DNA of 64,000 bases from Siphonodentalium dalli (Eukaryota > Mollusca > Scaphopoda > Gadilida > Siphonodentaliidae), in contig CP136062.1 in the NCBI GenBank assembly GCA_032622095.1, forward strand, positions 144,724,351 to 144,788,350, written 5' to 3'. The position numbers and the translations under genes are program-made. Each line of letters starts with the position of its first letter. Within the stretch, counting starts at the first letter, position 1. The notes beneath the pieces are model-generated. The model did not search any database and was not told the origin of the DNA. It worked only from the letters and a program-made list of their open reading frames with translations. Positions 21,123 to 31,800 of the stretch are shown here, piece by piece.

Positions 21123-22602
21123 TCAAATCGGTTTTTACAATGCGAGCTTCAAAATCATCTTTACTGGTGACCAAAAGTCCATCATCCAAAAACATCATAA
21201 TTTTGAACCCACAGCCTCGCCACTTTTTGATTAGAGGTCTTGTGACTTTCGTAAATACGAACGGAGCTGAAGATAAACCGAATGCCAAAACATTGTAAAC
21301 ATAGAAAGTCTTTGTTCCACTTTCATCTGCCCACGAAAATCCGAAATATTTTGTGTCAAATTCATTCAAAGAAATTAAATGATAAGCGGAATGAATATCA
21401 AATGTTACGAGATAATCACCTTGTTTTATGAACGAAAGGGCAATTTTCCAATCGTCATATCTTACCGATTGTTTAGCTATGTAGGTGTTAACTGCTCTCA
21501 TATCCAAAATCAACCGCTTTTTCCCATTCGACTGTACGGCAACAGTTAGCGGATTCACAATGTAAGGTAGTGTGTCGGCTCGAGAAACTAATCCTTTCCG
21601 TTCCAGTTCTCGAATCTCGCTTTGAACAAAATAGGGATTTTTGATTGCCGACTGATTATTAGATTGGATCATCCGCGGTGGAATGTCAACAAATGGGACA
21701 CGATAACCATTGCGAATCACATTGAGCACGAAATCTGATGCACCAATACTTTCCCAAAAAGAATAACGATCTCGCAAGCGATCTTTAACCAATATTTTAG
21801 CGTTCCCTTTTTCGTATTGCAAATAATCAGTGGTATAAACATGTTTTAGATCACTTTCTGTGCTATCATACTTAACTGTTAACACCGTCGACACCTCACT
21901 TCCCACTTGATCCAGCGAATCCTCCGGCAAACTGCTGCTTGTTAAAGGGACACATCCTTCTCCAGTGGGAATAACTCCCACAGATGAAGCAGCCTGGCTT
22001 GGTGTTTTTACTCCGAAATTCTCCAGCAGAACCGTTGGAAAATGGTGCAGGAGTAGAGGTAGAGCTAGACTAAGCATACTATGATTACCATATACAGAAA
22101 TAGGCTTAGAACGCGTGGCACTCGATGAAACTTTTCTGCGTTTAGCTTTAAATTTCTGAGCAGCTGCATTGGAAGCGCGAGCGATCTTCTTTTGGTCGTC
22201 AGAATCACTGGCGACAGTGTTTCCAACATACTGCTTGACTGTTTCCCAACCATACTCTGACGAATCAGCCAATTTTAATAGTTTATTTCTTTTGTTAATG
22301 GAATCAATGAGAGAATTGGCCAAATCGGAAGTGTAATCGTATTTCCCATTTTCGAGGCCCCACAAAACTTGCTTAGCAGAATCAATGCATTCGGTGTTAT
22401 AATTGAATTGCACCTTGTTGCCTTCTCGTTTCCAGTTGAATTCTGCCTCGGATTTCAAACGCCTCACTTTATCATTAGTATCCAGAAATTCCGCTCTCAA
22501 ATCAGAAACACTAGTTTTCAAACATTCTTGTAACTCATTTTTATTTTGATTAACTGTGATTAATATCTCCTCTAACTTTCTACCAAGGTCACCTTCTGAC
22601 AT
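21040..22602 (-). CDS. Gag N-terminus plus reverse transcriptase ORF
   Basis: The ATG at 22602 gives 520 codons in one frame; an upstream GTG at 22623 is not needed. Residues 1 to about 165 are charged, coiled-coil-like and end in a basic patch (KFKAKRRKV), as in DIRS-order Gag. The middle part (about residues 175-220) looks out of frame, because the expected zinc knuckle lies in the -1 frame at 21950-21991. From about residue 270 the frame is reverse transcriptase: GYRVPFVDIPPRMIQSNNQS, KRLILDMRAVN, catalytic Asp in FDIHSAYH (about residue 402), AFGLSSAPFVFTKV, and the catalytic pair in MMFLDDGLL (about 473-474). It ends with YLGFHI and TGA. Confidence 0.87.
   Translation of the reverse strand: MSEGDLGRKLEEILITVNQNKNELQECLKTSVSDLRAEFLDTNDKVRRLKSEAEFNWKREGNKVQFNYNTECIDSAKQVLWGLENGKYDYTSDLANSLIDSINKRNKLLKLADSSEYGWETVKQYVGNTVASDSDDQKKIARASNAAAQKFKAKRRKVSSSATRSKPISVYGNHSMLSLALPLLLHHFPTVLLENFGVKTPSQAASSVGVIPTGEGCVPLTSSSLPEDSLDQVGSEVSTVLTVKYDSTESDLKHVYTTDYLQYEKGNAKILVKDRLRDRYSFWESIGASDFVLNVIRNGYRVPFVDIPPRMIQSNNQSAIKNPYFVQSEIRELERKGLVSRADTLPYIVNPLTVAVQSNGKKRLILDMRAVNTYIAKQSVRYDDWKIALSFIKQGDYLVTFDIHSAYHLISLNEFDTKYFGFSWADESGTKTFYVYNVLAFGLSSAPFVFTKVTRPLIKKWRGCGFKIMMFLDDGLLVTSKDDFEARIVKTDLIASGFVPKVEKSTWIPTQKIEYLGFHI
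21896..22075 (-). pseudogene. Gag C-terminal zinc-knuckle segment in alternate frame
   Basis: In the -1 frame relative to the Gag-RT ORF, the minus strand encodes a Ser/Thr/Pro-rich linker and then GCFICGSYSHWRRMCP, a CX2CX4HX4C zinc knuckle (21950-21991). It is followed by a Gly-rich tail and a stop at 21896-21898. The frame opens only after a TAG near 22080, so it cannot be a separate gene and must be reached from the Gag frame by a shift or represents an indel-split Gag. It overlaps the start of the RT reading. Confidence 0.75.
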
Positions 22603-22653
22603 TATGAGTCGCACGATTATCACCTGGCCTCAAAGATGCTTACACACCGGAAC

Positions 22654-22862
22654 AATAAATATGGCGTCCGAACAACCTGGTCGATCTGCCCCAAGAGACC
22701 GAATGACGTTGACACATTCCTATTTATACCCCGACACTTCGGGACTTTCCGTAGTACTCCGTACACATTGTACAGTTATCACCCTTGATATGCTCACATT
22801 CCATACCATTGAGAAAACATTTTCCGCCTAATTCAGTTCCTTCAAACGTCGGAAAAGATATT
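22654..22862 (-). repeat. Split direct repeat A1 (5' end of element)
   Basis: It is 209 bp, identical as far as I can read to 18459-18667. It starts the YR retrotransposon and ends about 50 bp upstream of the Gag ATG at 22602, so it should contain the promoter and 5' leader. Confidence 0.88.
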
Positions 22863-23329
22863 ACCCATTGTCTCAATCAACCATATTCGCCAGTATCATT
22901 GAAATTCTAACAAAAATGACAACCAGCATATTATACATAATCTAATACAATTGGACATAACCTATACACAAGAACCAGCGGTAAGTTTCTGTTCATTGTA
23001 CTTTGTTACCAAGCATAGCATTTGGTTATTGTTTTGAAGTATTATATGCTGAAGAGTGGCTGTATTCTCCCCCATTATATTTTTGATAGGAATAATTTCA
23101 GAATTAGAGGGGGGGATGTCAGGAAACAATTTCCAGACACTAGGCGCAAATTTGTTTTCCGCCCTGTGGGTACCCACCCCCGCCTGTTTTTTATTTCTTT
23201 TCCGATTCTGGGATAGGGACCCACCCCCTTCAAACTGCTTCAAATGAGTATTTTACTCAGTTTTCCTGATCGTAACCGATTTATGTACCGTATCATTATT
23301 ATAGAAGCATTCCTACTTTTTATTTTCAA

Positions 23330-23600
23330 AACAATTCTCCAACAAATGTGGGCCGTAGGGTGTGGTGATGGGTTCAAATTTGAAATCCATGATGGCTGCT
23401 GGCGGCCATGTTTATTTTAAACGAATTTCGGGGAGAAATGGAGGCTCCCATCTAGAGGTCACCACGACGTTTGGTGACGATTAGATGAGAAATGTGACCT
23501 GTAATGTGTGCTAAACTGTTCAGTCATACAAAGAGTAAAATCCAAGATGTCCACTGGCAGTCATGTTTTTGTTACAGAATTCGGGGGGAAATGGTAGGCA
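23330..23600. repeat. Dispersed repeat, inverted relative to 10450-10760
   Basis: Blocks shared in reverse complement with 10450-10760 include GGCCGTAGGGTGTG, GCTGGCGGCCATGT, AACGAATTTCGGGG and ATCTAGAGGTCACC. A second diverged unit (GGCAGTCATG, GAATTCGGGGGGAAATGG) begins near 23550, so the repeat may be tandem. Confidence 0.6.
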
Positions 23601-23778
23601 CCCATCGATAGGTTATACGAGGATCAATATGAAGTTTAATATCTCGATCAACATCGAGTACCTTTTTCACAATTATGTCGTGCAATTTATGAAATAATGA
23701 AAACTTTATTAATGAAATCTGGCACCGCTCACCCTGATCCTGGACCAAACGCATCTATGCTATCGATTATGTGCTTAA

Positions 23779-23935
23779 ATGTACAAATTTGATTACCAAA
23801 GCTTGATACCATTATTGCCGAATTATGATATACTTGAATTTACCGAGAGCTGCCTATCAGATTCAACCTCGGACTCAGAGTTTACTATACCGGACTTCAA
23901 CAGCACTGAACGACTCTATCGTCCTACTGTCGATG
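23779..23935 (+). pseudogene. Possible LINE endonuclease fragment
   Basis: The frame reads ILEFTESCLSDSTSDSEFTI then PDF. This resembles the TESWLSDSTSDSEFTIPGF region of apurinic-type endonucleases of non-LTR retrotransposons. Catalytic residues outside this short block are not present. The similarity is recalled, not computed, so it is tentative. Confidence 0.4.
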
Positions 23936-23939
23936 TAGT

Positions 23940-24590
23940 CTGGTCGTTGAGACTCGATTTTGAGGTGAACCTAGAACAAATTGTTGACAAGCTATTTTTG
24001 GTGTCATTTTGTCGGGCAGAATCTGGGAACAATATATCCATTATCCGCTTTGGGGAATAATTTCTACTGCTCTTTGAAATAGGGTCGTATTTATGGCTAT
24101 TTATTTTTTAAATTTTGCTGATGGAAAGAAACACCCAACAATGAACAAATTGCTATGCAATGTTTGAATGTGAATATACCCACATAATAACATAACCAAA
24201 ATCCCCATGATCATTTTTTGGGTCAAAAGTCATGTAATTTTCTGGTTGAGACTCGGATTTTAAGGTGAACCTATATTAAATTGGTAACGAGCTGTTTGTG
24301 TGTGTGTGTTATTTTGTCATGCAAAATATGGGGAGCAAAATCCAAAATTCGCGTGGGGGGATTTTATACATATTTTTTAAATAGGGTCCTATTTATGGTT
24401 TTTTTTGTGTCAATATTGCCCTTCCTTATCAGTCCAATCAAACTGATGGAAAGAAATGCCGAACCGTGAAAAAATTTGCTATGCAATGACTTTTGGTGTT
24501 TTTGGGTTTGACTATACTCATTTAATAACATATCCAAAATCCCTATGAATTCCAGAATGGGAAAGTAGTCATTTTTGTGTCAAAAGACTG
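23940..24590 (+). repeat. Two-copy tandem duplication (about 300-350 bp unit)
   Basis: Unit 1 starts near 23942 with TGGTCGTTGAGACTCGATTTT and unit 2 near 24241 with TCTGGTTGAGACTCGGATTTT. Shared blocks include AAGGTGAACCTA, AATAGGGTC-TATTTATGG, CTGATGGAAAGAAA, TTTGCTATGCAATG and TAATAACATA-CCAAAATCCC. The units are diverged with indels, and the frames in them are not conserved. Confidence 0.7.
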
Positions 24591-24929
24591 GAATATGGTG
24601 GAAAATGGAATTTTTGTTTGGGAACCAGGTCGGCCAATGTGCATCCCCAGACTGGGGCCCCAGTATTAACATGATCCATTTTTTCACAAGGATGTCTGCT
24701 ATTTTATACGCGTGTACTAACAATCACTTCAGTGTCCTCTAAATTTATTAATGTGACTGAAACCTGCAACAAAAACGCATTTAGTGCACAATTTGACTCT
24801 AAAACTATGAAACGGCGAATCCTGATCCGTTATAATAAGTCATATCCCGAGGATTTTGTGTCTAAAAAGTTTTAAAAATGACAGGGAAAACTTTTCGTTG
24901 ATTGTTTTACTAAATCTTACGATATCGAA

Positions 24930-26650
24930 TAAATGTATATGTGTCACAATATATACTCACACATGCCACTAGACGAGTTTCCAAGGCCACCAACTGGTTT
25001 CATAATACATCTGACGAGTGCGCCAAACCAAATACAGAGTTACAAAACCCATCTAGTATCCAAAAACCAACATGTGAGTATCCCCTTCCATACGATGGGC
25101 GCCCCAAATCCATACATTGTTCCAAACCATACATTGTTCCAAACCACCAAACGAGTTTCAGAAACCACCCAGACTGATGTAGACTGAGGTAGGTAGTGCC
25201 CCAAACGATACTCAACTGGTGTCATAACCCACACATAGTCCCCCAAACCATGCATCTGGTATTCCAACCCACACAAATGGGTGTCACAAATAACCAAATG
25301 AGTGTCTCATTCGACCTGTTTAGGGACCCAATCCATTCAACCAAAGTTTCCAAACCACACCGGTAGTTCTCCAGACTGTGCAACGAATGCTCGAAACCAC
25401 ACAGGTGTGTCCCAAACCACCCATCAGGTGTCCAAAACTATCATCATCATAAAGATCACAGAACAAGTCTGGACTTTTTGTTCCGGTAACATGCAGTGAA
25501 TAAGTTTTACATTTAGATGATTGCCCAAAGCCATCAAATGAGTAAAACAAACCATACAATGAGCACCCATCGAGTGTGTCAAACCACTCAATCAGAGCCC
25601 CAAACCACACAATGGGTGTACCAAGGTAACCAAACAATCATCGGGTGTCCGAAACAACACGAGTGGCAGGCATCCAATATGTATCACAGGCCACACAACT
25701 GGTATTCCAAGACACCCCGGGAGTGTCATATGGCATACGATATTCAAATGTCGTCTCAATCCATTCAACTATAGTGCCCCGAACGGCCCAAATCAGTGAC
25801 CCAATCGGCCACGTAGTGTCTCAATGCACACAGTCAGTGTCTAAAATCTATAGCGAATGTCCCAAACCACTCAATGTGAACAAACCACCCAATTGATGCC
25901 CCAAAACCATCCAACTGCAGTCACAAATCACCCTGCAGGTGACCCAAACCATAAAACGGGCATCACAAACCATCCAATGAGTTCCATATCCATCCAACTG
26001 GACAGGGGTTACAAACCAACTACCAACTGTCATCTCAATACATCTACAATAGTGTACAAAGCCCTCCATCGAGTATTTCAGACGACCAAGTGAGTTTATC
26101 AAACCATTCAATGAGTTTACCAAAACATGGTTTGATATATTTGATAGATGGTTTTGTACACTAGTTTGGGACACTCATTAGATGACGTGGGACATTCAGT
26201 GGGTGGTTTGAGACACTAGTTGGACGTTTCTAGACACTCGTGGTTATTTGAAACAACCATCGTGTGACTTGGGACACTCATCTGTTGGTTTGGGACACAC
26301 ATTGGGTGGTTTGTGGCACACATTTGATGGCTTGAGACACCCTTCTGTGTGGCTTGGTACACCACGTGCATGAATTCGGACACTCAGTGGCTGACATATG
26401 ACAATCGTTGGATGGTATGGAACATACATTGGACTGGTTTGGGTACTATTTTGATGGTTTGTGACACTATTTATGTGGTTTTGGGATACTAGTTGGCTGA
26501 TTTTGGGACGCCCGTTGGACTGGGCACTCACCGATTAATTTGGTATATTATTAAGGTGTTAACACACACATTGCGTGTTTTACGCACCTTATATCGTTTC
26601 GAACACCCGTTTTGTGGTTTTGGACACTCACAGGATTTATTCGAAACTAG
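24930..26650. repeat. Strand-switching minisatellite (CCAAACCACCCA...GAGTGTC)
   Basis: Dozens of diverged units of roughly 20-28 bp with the consensus features CCAAACCACCCAA and GAGTGTC run on the plus strand from about 24960 to 26130. From about 26135 the same units appear as the reverse complement (TGGTTTGGGACACTCATT) up to about 26650. All open frames on both strands here are repeat by-products. The unit length is irregular and substitutions are frequent, indicating an old array. Confidence 0.85.
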
Positions 26651-26659
26651 TTTGGTTGA

Positions 26660-27860
26660 TTTGGACACTCATCAAATTATATTCGATATGAGAAGATTTA
26701 CTTACAAATCAATGATAAAATTTTAATTTTTTACTTTCGATAGCAATTTTCGCCAACATTTTAGGACACTGTAGGGACAAATTCTCGTCATATAGCTCAT
26801 TATTATCGGATTAGGGATCCGACATCATTTACTGTGGTGCTAACGATTACATAAAAAAAAATTCGTCTAAATGGAAAAAATCTGGTGATCTCTAGCGAAA
26901 ATTGCCCAATTATACTACTTTCGGAAGCCAATTTTTCACTATTTTGGGAAGTGATGGCCTCATTTATGCTAAAATGGGTACTAGTGGTTCATATCTTACA
27001 TCTACTGAGTATTCAATACACTTGTGTGTTCGATTTGCGGTTATTTAAACAAAAATAATAATTGATTTTTCTTCGAAATTTAGTACATCTATCTCGAATT
27101 TGAGGGATACGGAAGGGCTCAAATTCCCAATCCTCGTGATATGGCTCACAATTATCAGACATTGATTTAACATGGTATATGTTGACCCATTTTGAATTTT
27201 GACAATAGAATTGTACACGAAATCACATACGTCTGTCATGCCAACAATAATAAATTGTTTTGTTGCATGTTCCTGCCATCGGATAACTTTAATTTAAATG
27301 TCATTCAAGTGTATATTTCATAAGAAACGGAAAATCATATATAACAGCCACAAATATGTCCTTTTTTCAAAATGCTCTAGAAAATTTTCCACAGAGCGGA
27401 TTTTAGCTGATTTTTAGTATGTTGTTTATGGTCTTAGTCATAGGTACTAAGTTACAACACGAATAACTAATTGCAACACTGCCTTGGGTTATGCTTTATA
27501 TTCATTGCTAAATATTCATTTTCCATTTTATCGCAGTTCTGTTGGATCTTTTATTGAACGAATGTGATGGGATGGTATAATGGTACATCTATCAGAACTT
27601 CCCTCCGCGTCAAAGGCTACACTATCAGGATAAAGGTTTTCCATGACACCATAGACATCTCGGAAAAATGAACTAGTTAAGCAGACAAATATCACAAACT
27701 ATTGTTACACCTCTCAATAGACCAGTACTGCCATCTGTGTTTTAAAGAATGGATTGAAAGTTTGTCCTGCTTTAAACTCGGTCTCTGATTCTGGATAACA
27801 TATCATCTGGTTGAGTATTGAAATTATTTGCACACAATGTCCAACAAATTACATGTTCAC
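26660..27860. other. AT-rich region, no gene recognised
   Basis: No exon, terminal inverted repeat or tandem array was recognised. A motif TCGGAT-ATGGCTCA-AATTATC recurs loosely at about 26785-26820 and 27120-27160, suggesting a very old repeat. Confidence 0.35.
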
Positions 27861-27874
27861 CTTCTCAACGACTC

Positions 27875-28097
27875 AGAACAGTTAGTCATTATGACCCAAT
27901 CCTGTCATATTGACTAACACAATTGTAGTCTAATGACCTAATTAGTCGCTTTGATTAACCATTCCTTTGTCGTTATGATTAACATCAACCTAGTCATTGT
28001 GACTAACGTTCTGCCTTAGTCATTGCGACTAAGCTAAGTTAGTCATCCGGGGGACACACAGTTGACTAACATAAGTTAGTCATATTGACTAACTTTT
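27875..28097. repeat. Cluster of TTAGTCA...TGACTAA palindromic motifs
   Basis: At least eight imperfect copies of TTAGTCATTNTGACTAAC, each itself palindromic, occur in about 220 bp with variable spacers. The motif contains TGACTAA, which resembles AP-1 or Maf half-sites, but it could simply be a tandem repeat. The region lies downstream of the minus-strand PDXK gene. Confidence 0.75.
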
Positions 28098-28189
28098 TTC
28101 TTCAGTGTAGTACCCACGGTTATATGAGTCCTAATGATTCAAAATAGTTATGAAAACATTTTAACCTGACTTAAAGACATATTATGGAC

Positions 28190-28545
28190 TTGTTCGGGTG
28201 AATGAAACTGATAAGTTAGTATTCAGGTGTTATGTCAACTGGAGGAATATAACATTCTACTAACATCACCGAAAATTTCAAGCAAATCGACCGTACCACT
28301 CCATAGAAAACATTGTCTGAACTACGCTAAATTGTAAATATTTACTACTCGAATCGAGACGCTTCTATCGGCGATAAACAAACGAAAACGATTTCGCCAT
28401 CGGCAGTCACTGCTTTTAATTAATATATAAGAATGACGGCGTGTGTTATCAATTTAGATAACATATTTGTAAAAATAACTACTTTGAACAAGATTATTCT
28501 CCATCTATATTTTATCACCCTACCGCCCTCGTTTCACGTCACTTT
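28190..28545. repeat. Dispersed repeat, copy 2 of 2
   Basis: It is the homologue of 4915-5230 in the same orientation and lies just downstream of the minus-strand PDXK stop codon. Relative to that copy it carries an extra CGTACCACTCCATAG and CCATCGGCAGTCACTGC, so either copy may have lost or gained sequence. Confidence 0.75.
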
Positions 28546-28688
28546 AATGTTATTTCTCACAAAGTCACAAATTTGGCCATGTCTAATTGGGAAAATACAG
28601 ACAACAGATCTATTTTTGAAAATTATGATTATGTTAAGAAATTTAAAGAAATTAAAATAGAATGAATGTTGAACTAGTGTCATCTAAT

Positions 28689-28828
28689 TTATTGATGAAC
28701 ATCCCGTTTCGGCAGGCTGATTATTCTTGATGTGAGATGTACTGTTGGGTTGCGTAGAATGCTGATATCACCAAGTGCTCTCAGGTCCCGTGCCTTCTGT
28801 CTGATTTTTGTGCCATCCGGTGTTTTGG
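28689..28828 (-). CDS. PDXK: PDXK minus copy, terminal exon
   Basis: The acceptor GTACATTACAG precedes 28828. It encodes KTPDGTKIRQKARDLRALGD, ISILRNPTVHLTSRIISLPK, RDVHQ and TAA. The phase matches the donor at 31142. The last bases CAATAAATT place AATAAA across the stop codon. It is four codons longer than the plus-strand terminal exon. Confidence 0.85.
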
Positions 28829-31800
28829 CTGTAATGTACAACATATTTGACTTTGTAATATCCATAAACATTACAAACAGTGTTCCCCGAAAAAGTGGCT
28901 TCATTGGGGGCATCAGCTTTTCTGAAAAGAATAACAAGGCCCCTAAATCCGAATGAACCAGACAAAAATGGGTGGATCGTACCCATATTCGAACTTGATC
29001 TGTATTTCGAGCTGATAAACTCATATACCAAATTCGATTCAGATATGATCACACAAACTAAAGTTATCATCCGGAAACCAGAAATTGACAGGATTCTAAG
29101 TAATAAAAGGGCCATAACTCTCACAAAAATGGGCAGAGTAAACCCATATTCGAACCTGAACTGTATTTTGGGCTGATAAACTATCATACTAAATTTGATT
29201 CAGATATGATAACACAAACTAAAGTTATCACCCGGACACCAGAAATTGACAGGATTCTAAGTCGAAAAATGGTCATAACTCTAGCAAAAATGGGTGGATT
29301 GTACTCATATTCGAACTTGACCTGTATTTCGAGCTGATAAACACACATTCTAAATTTGGTTCAGATATGATCACACAAACTGAAGTTATCATCCAGAACC
29401 AGAAATTGGCAGGATTCCGAGTCGAAAAAGGGCCACAACTCTCGCAAAAATGGGCGGAGCAAACCCATATTCGAACTTGACCTGTATATAGTGCTGATAA
29501 ACTCACATACCAAATTTGGCTCAGATATGATCACATAAACTGAAGTTATCATCCGGAAACCAGAAAATTACAAGATTCTAAGTAAAAAAGGGCCATAACT
29601 CTCGCAAAAATGGGCGGAGCAAACCCATATTCGAACTGACCTGTATTTTGGTCTGATAAACTCACCTATGAAATTTGCTTTTGATCTAATAACCGAAACT
29701 AAAGTTATCATCGGAAACCATTTCCGGACGCACGGACGGACGCACGGTACGACGCAATGGCCAGAGTATACTTGTGGGGTGACCGCACATACCTATGAAT
29801 ACTTGTGGGATGCGATCTTTTGTTTGAGTAACTTGTGGGGTGCAACCCACAACTGACGATTTTTTAAAGAGCGTATTTTTAAAGAGGAAAAGGAAATTAT
29901 AGCCCCCAGAAAGTTTCTGAGTCTGTGTGATATAGGGGCCTCGTTCCAGAAAATACAAACCCGCAGAAATATTCTGTATCATGTAGGAGTCTCGTTCTAG
30001 AAATTAAACGTATTCTTATGGTATGGGATAAAGTATGATGTCAAACAAAATTTGACGGTTATAAGTTTGATCATAACTGCTCATATGCAGGGGTGTACTG
30101 GGAAAGAAAAATAAACAGATAAATTCGTTACCCCGTGTTTGTTCACGCAGTATTTTTACATATACCTTAATTCGGCCTCATGAAATAGGGGCTAATTTCG
30201 GGTTGGTAAAAACTCGTACTACGTCAACTCACACGTGGCAACTAATGCTTAATTGGTCATTGTCCTTATCATGCAAAGACTCAGGATCTTCCAAACCACA
30301 CCGTACATCCCGCGTCCGGGTTTGGCATGCTAATGGCAACTTTAAGAGTAAACACACAATTTCGATAAATGGAAACGCTCAAAGTCTGTCCAATATTTTC
30401 TATATCTCGCTATCTTACGTCAAAAAAATTGCTGGTACATCTGGAGTGATACCCAAAAGCAAGTGAAGACTCAAATGCGAGCTCTTTCCAATGTCTTTTA
30501 TTGTTTTTATTTTTATTTACCTCTGTTGCAATGACATTGAAAGATATTGCATTCATCAACTGAAACACTTACACAACTCTAGTAAAATTTTCTTAGCTCG
30601 AAAAATCAGCGACTGGCAAATAACTGTAACTTTCGGAGAGCACTACTATGTGTATATATAATACTCCCGTTATTCCGGAGAATTTCTAACATAAACTTGG
30701 AGCGGATATGAAAACCTGCTAACGGCAACAAAGTCGACGACATGTTTGTTGATGACATTGCTCTATAATAACATTTATTCTCAGACCAAATTACCAGAAG
30801 TAAACACAAAAACGAAAGACACTGTGATAGTTGTGATTAAATACCTGACACCAGTACAAACAACTATATTGTCGTTTGAAAACAGCTATACGTTAACAAT
30901 GAACGTGTGCAGACATCCAGATCGCCGAACAAAGAGACATATGAATCAATGTTATGCCATATCGTGTTGGAGTAGCAGTAGCAAAAATCTACCAAGATTT
31001 ATTTCAAATTCATCAATAATAAATAGCAGAAGTTGTGAACAATTAGACACACATTCACATTTTCACATGTTGGTATAGGCCAGCCGCCACCGGTACGAAA
31101 TCATAGTCATTAATGGTCATTAGTTGAAAACATTCACTCACCGATAGCATGTTTGTAGGTCGTCTCAATGATCTGGTTCATTGTTGATATGGTTTTCTCG
31201 AAGGCGTTCTGTTGGCGGAGGAAATATGATGTCAGTAAGTAAACATGGTACCACTAAGTGCTGCATATGTACAAGTTGGTTGCAGTAAAGCGATGCCAAT
31301 TTTCATTTCTCAGTAAACAGGGCCGGGGGAACCTACGTGATAATTTGCTGGGAAATGGCGATAAGATGTCTCACATCGAAGTGAGTATCCATCGTCCTCA
31401 TAATCTATGGGCATTCTGGTGCTTTCATGCCATTCCTGAGCACAAGCTCTCGGATTGACGTTGAAATTCTGGAACTGAAAGCGATTGCAGCGACAACGAA
31501 TAGAAACTGAAAGAATTGACATATCGTATGGTCGGAGTTACCATGTCTAGGGATGGCCCCTGTAACCGATAATTTCAAAATATTGTAAAACATAGTAATG
31601 TTTCTTCCCATACTTTTATTTAAAAAAGTATCGACCTATTGGTATTTATATTTAAATATTATTATTACAATGTATTCTCTTATATATGCGAGGCTCCCTA
31701 TGGGAAACTCGCATATATAAGAGTATGCATTGGCTCAGGGTTTTCGCAAAATTTCAGAAAGCTCCAATCATGGAAGACTTAACCAGTTACCTTAACATCG

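Larger units (their letters stand above)
17483..22862 (-). mobile_element. Ngaro/PAT-like YR retrotransposon with split direct repeats
   Basis: In the minus-strand sense the order is repeat A1 (22862-22654), coding region, repeat B1 (18757-18666), repeat A2 (18667-18459), about 890 bp, and repeat B2 (17574-17483). The A copies are 209 bp and appear identical; the B copies are about 92 bp and appear identical. This split-repeat layout is diagnostic of Ngaro/PAT-type DIRS-order elements, as opposed to DIRS1 proper with inverted ends. The coding part has a Gag with zinc knuckle, reverse transcriptase, RNase H and tyrosine recombinase, and no methyltransferase was seen. Identical repeats argue for a recent insertion, yet the reading frame changes several times. 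The element lies between the two convergent pyridoxal kinase genes. Confidence 0.9.

Noticed and set aside
22962-23247. Overlapping frames on both strands just outside the YR element
   Set aside because: They are proline/glycine-rich by composition and overlap each other on opposite strands; no domain was seen.
25320-26531. Several 80-108-codon frames on both strands
   Set aside because: They are open because the minisatellite units lack stops in several frames; they are not conserved proteins.
28768-29506. Overlapping frames of 77-139 codons on both strands
   Set aside because: They are by-products of the 160-bp tandem repeat. Only the 3' part of the minus frame at 28689-28828 is a real exon.
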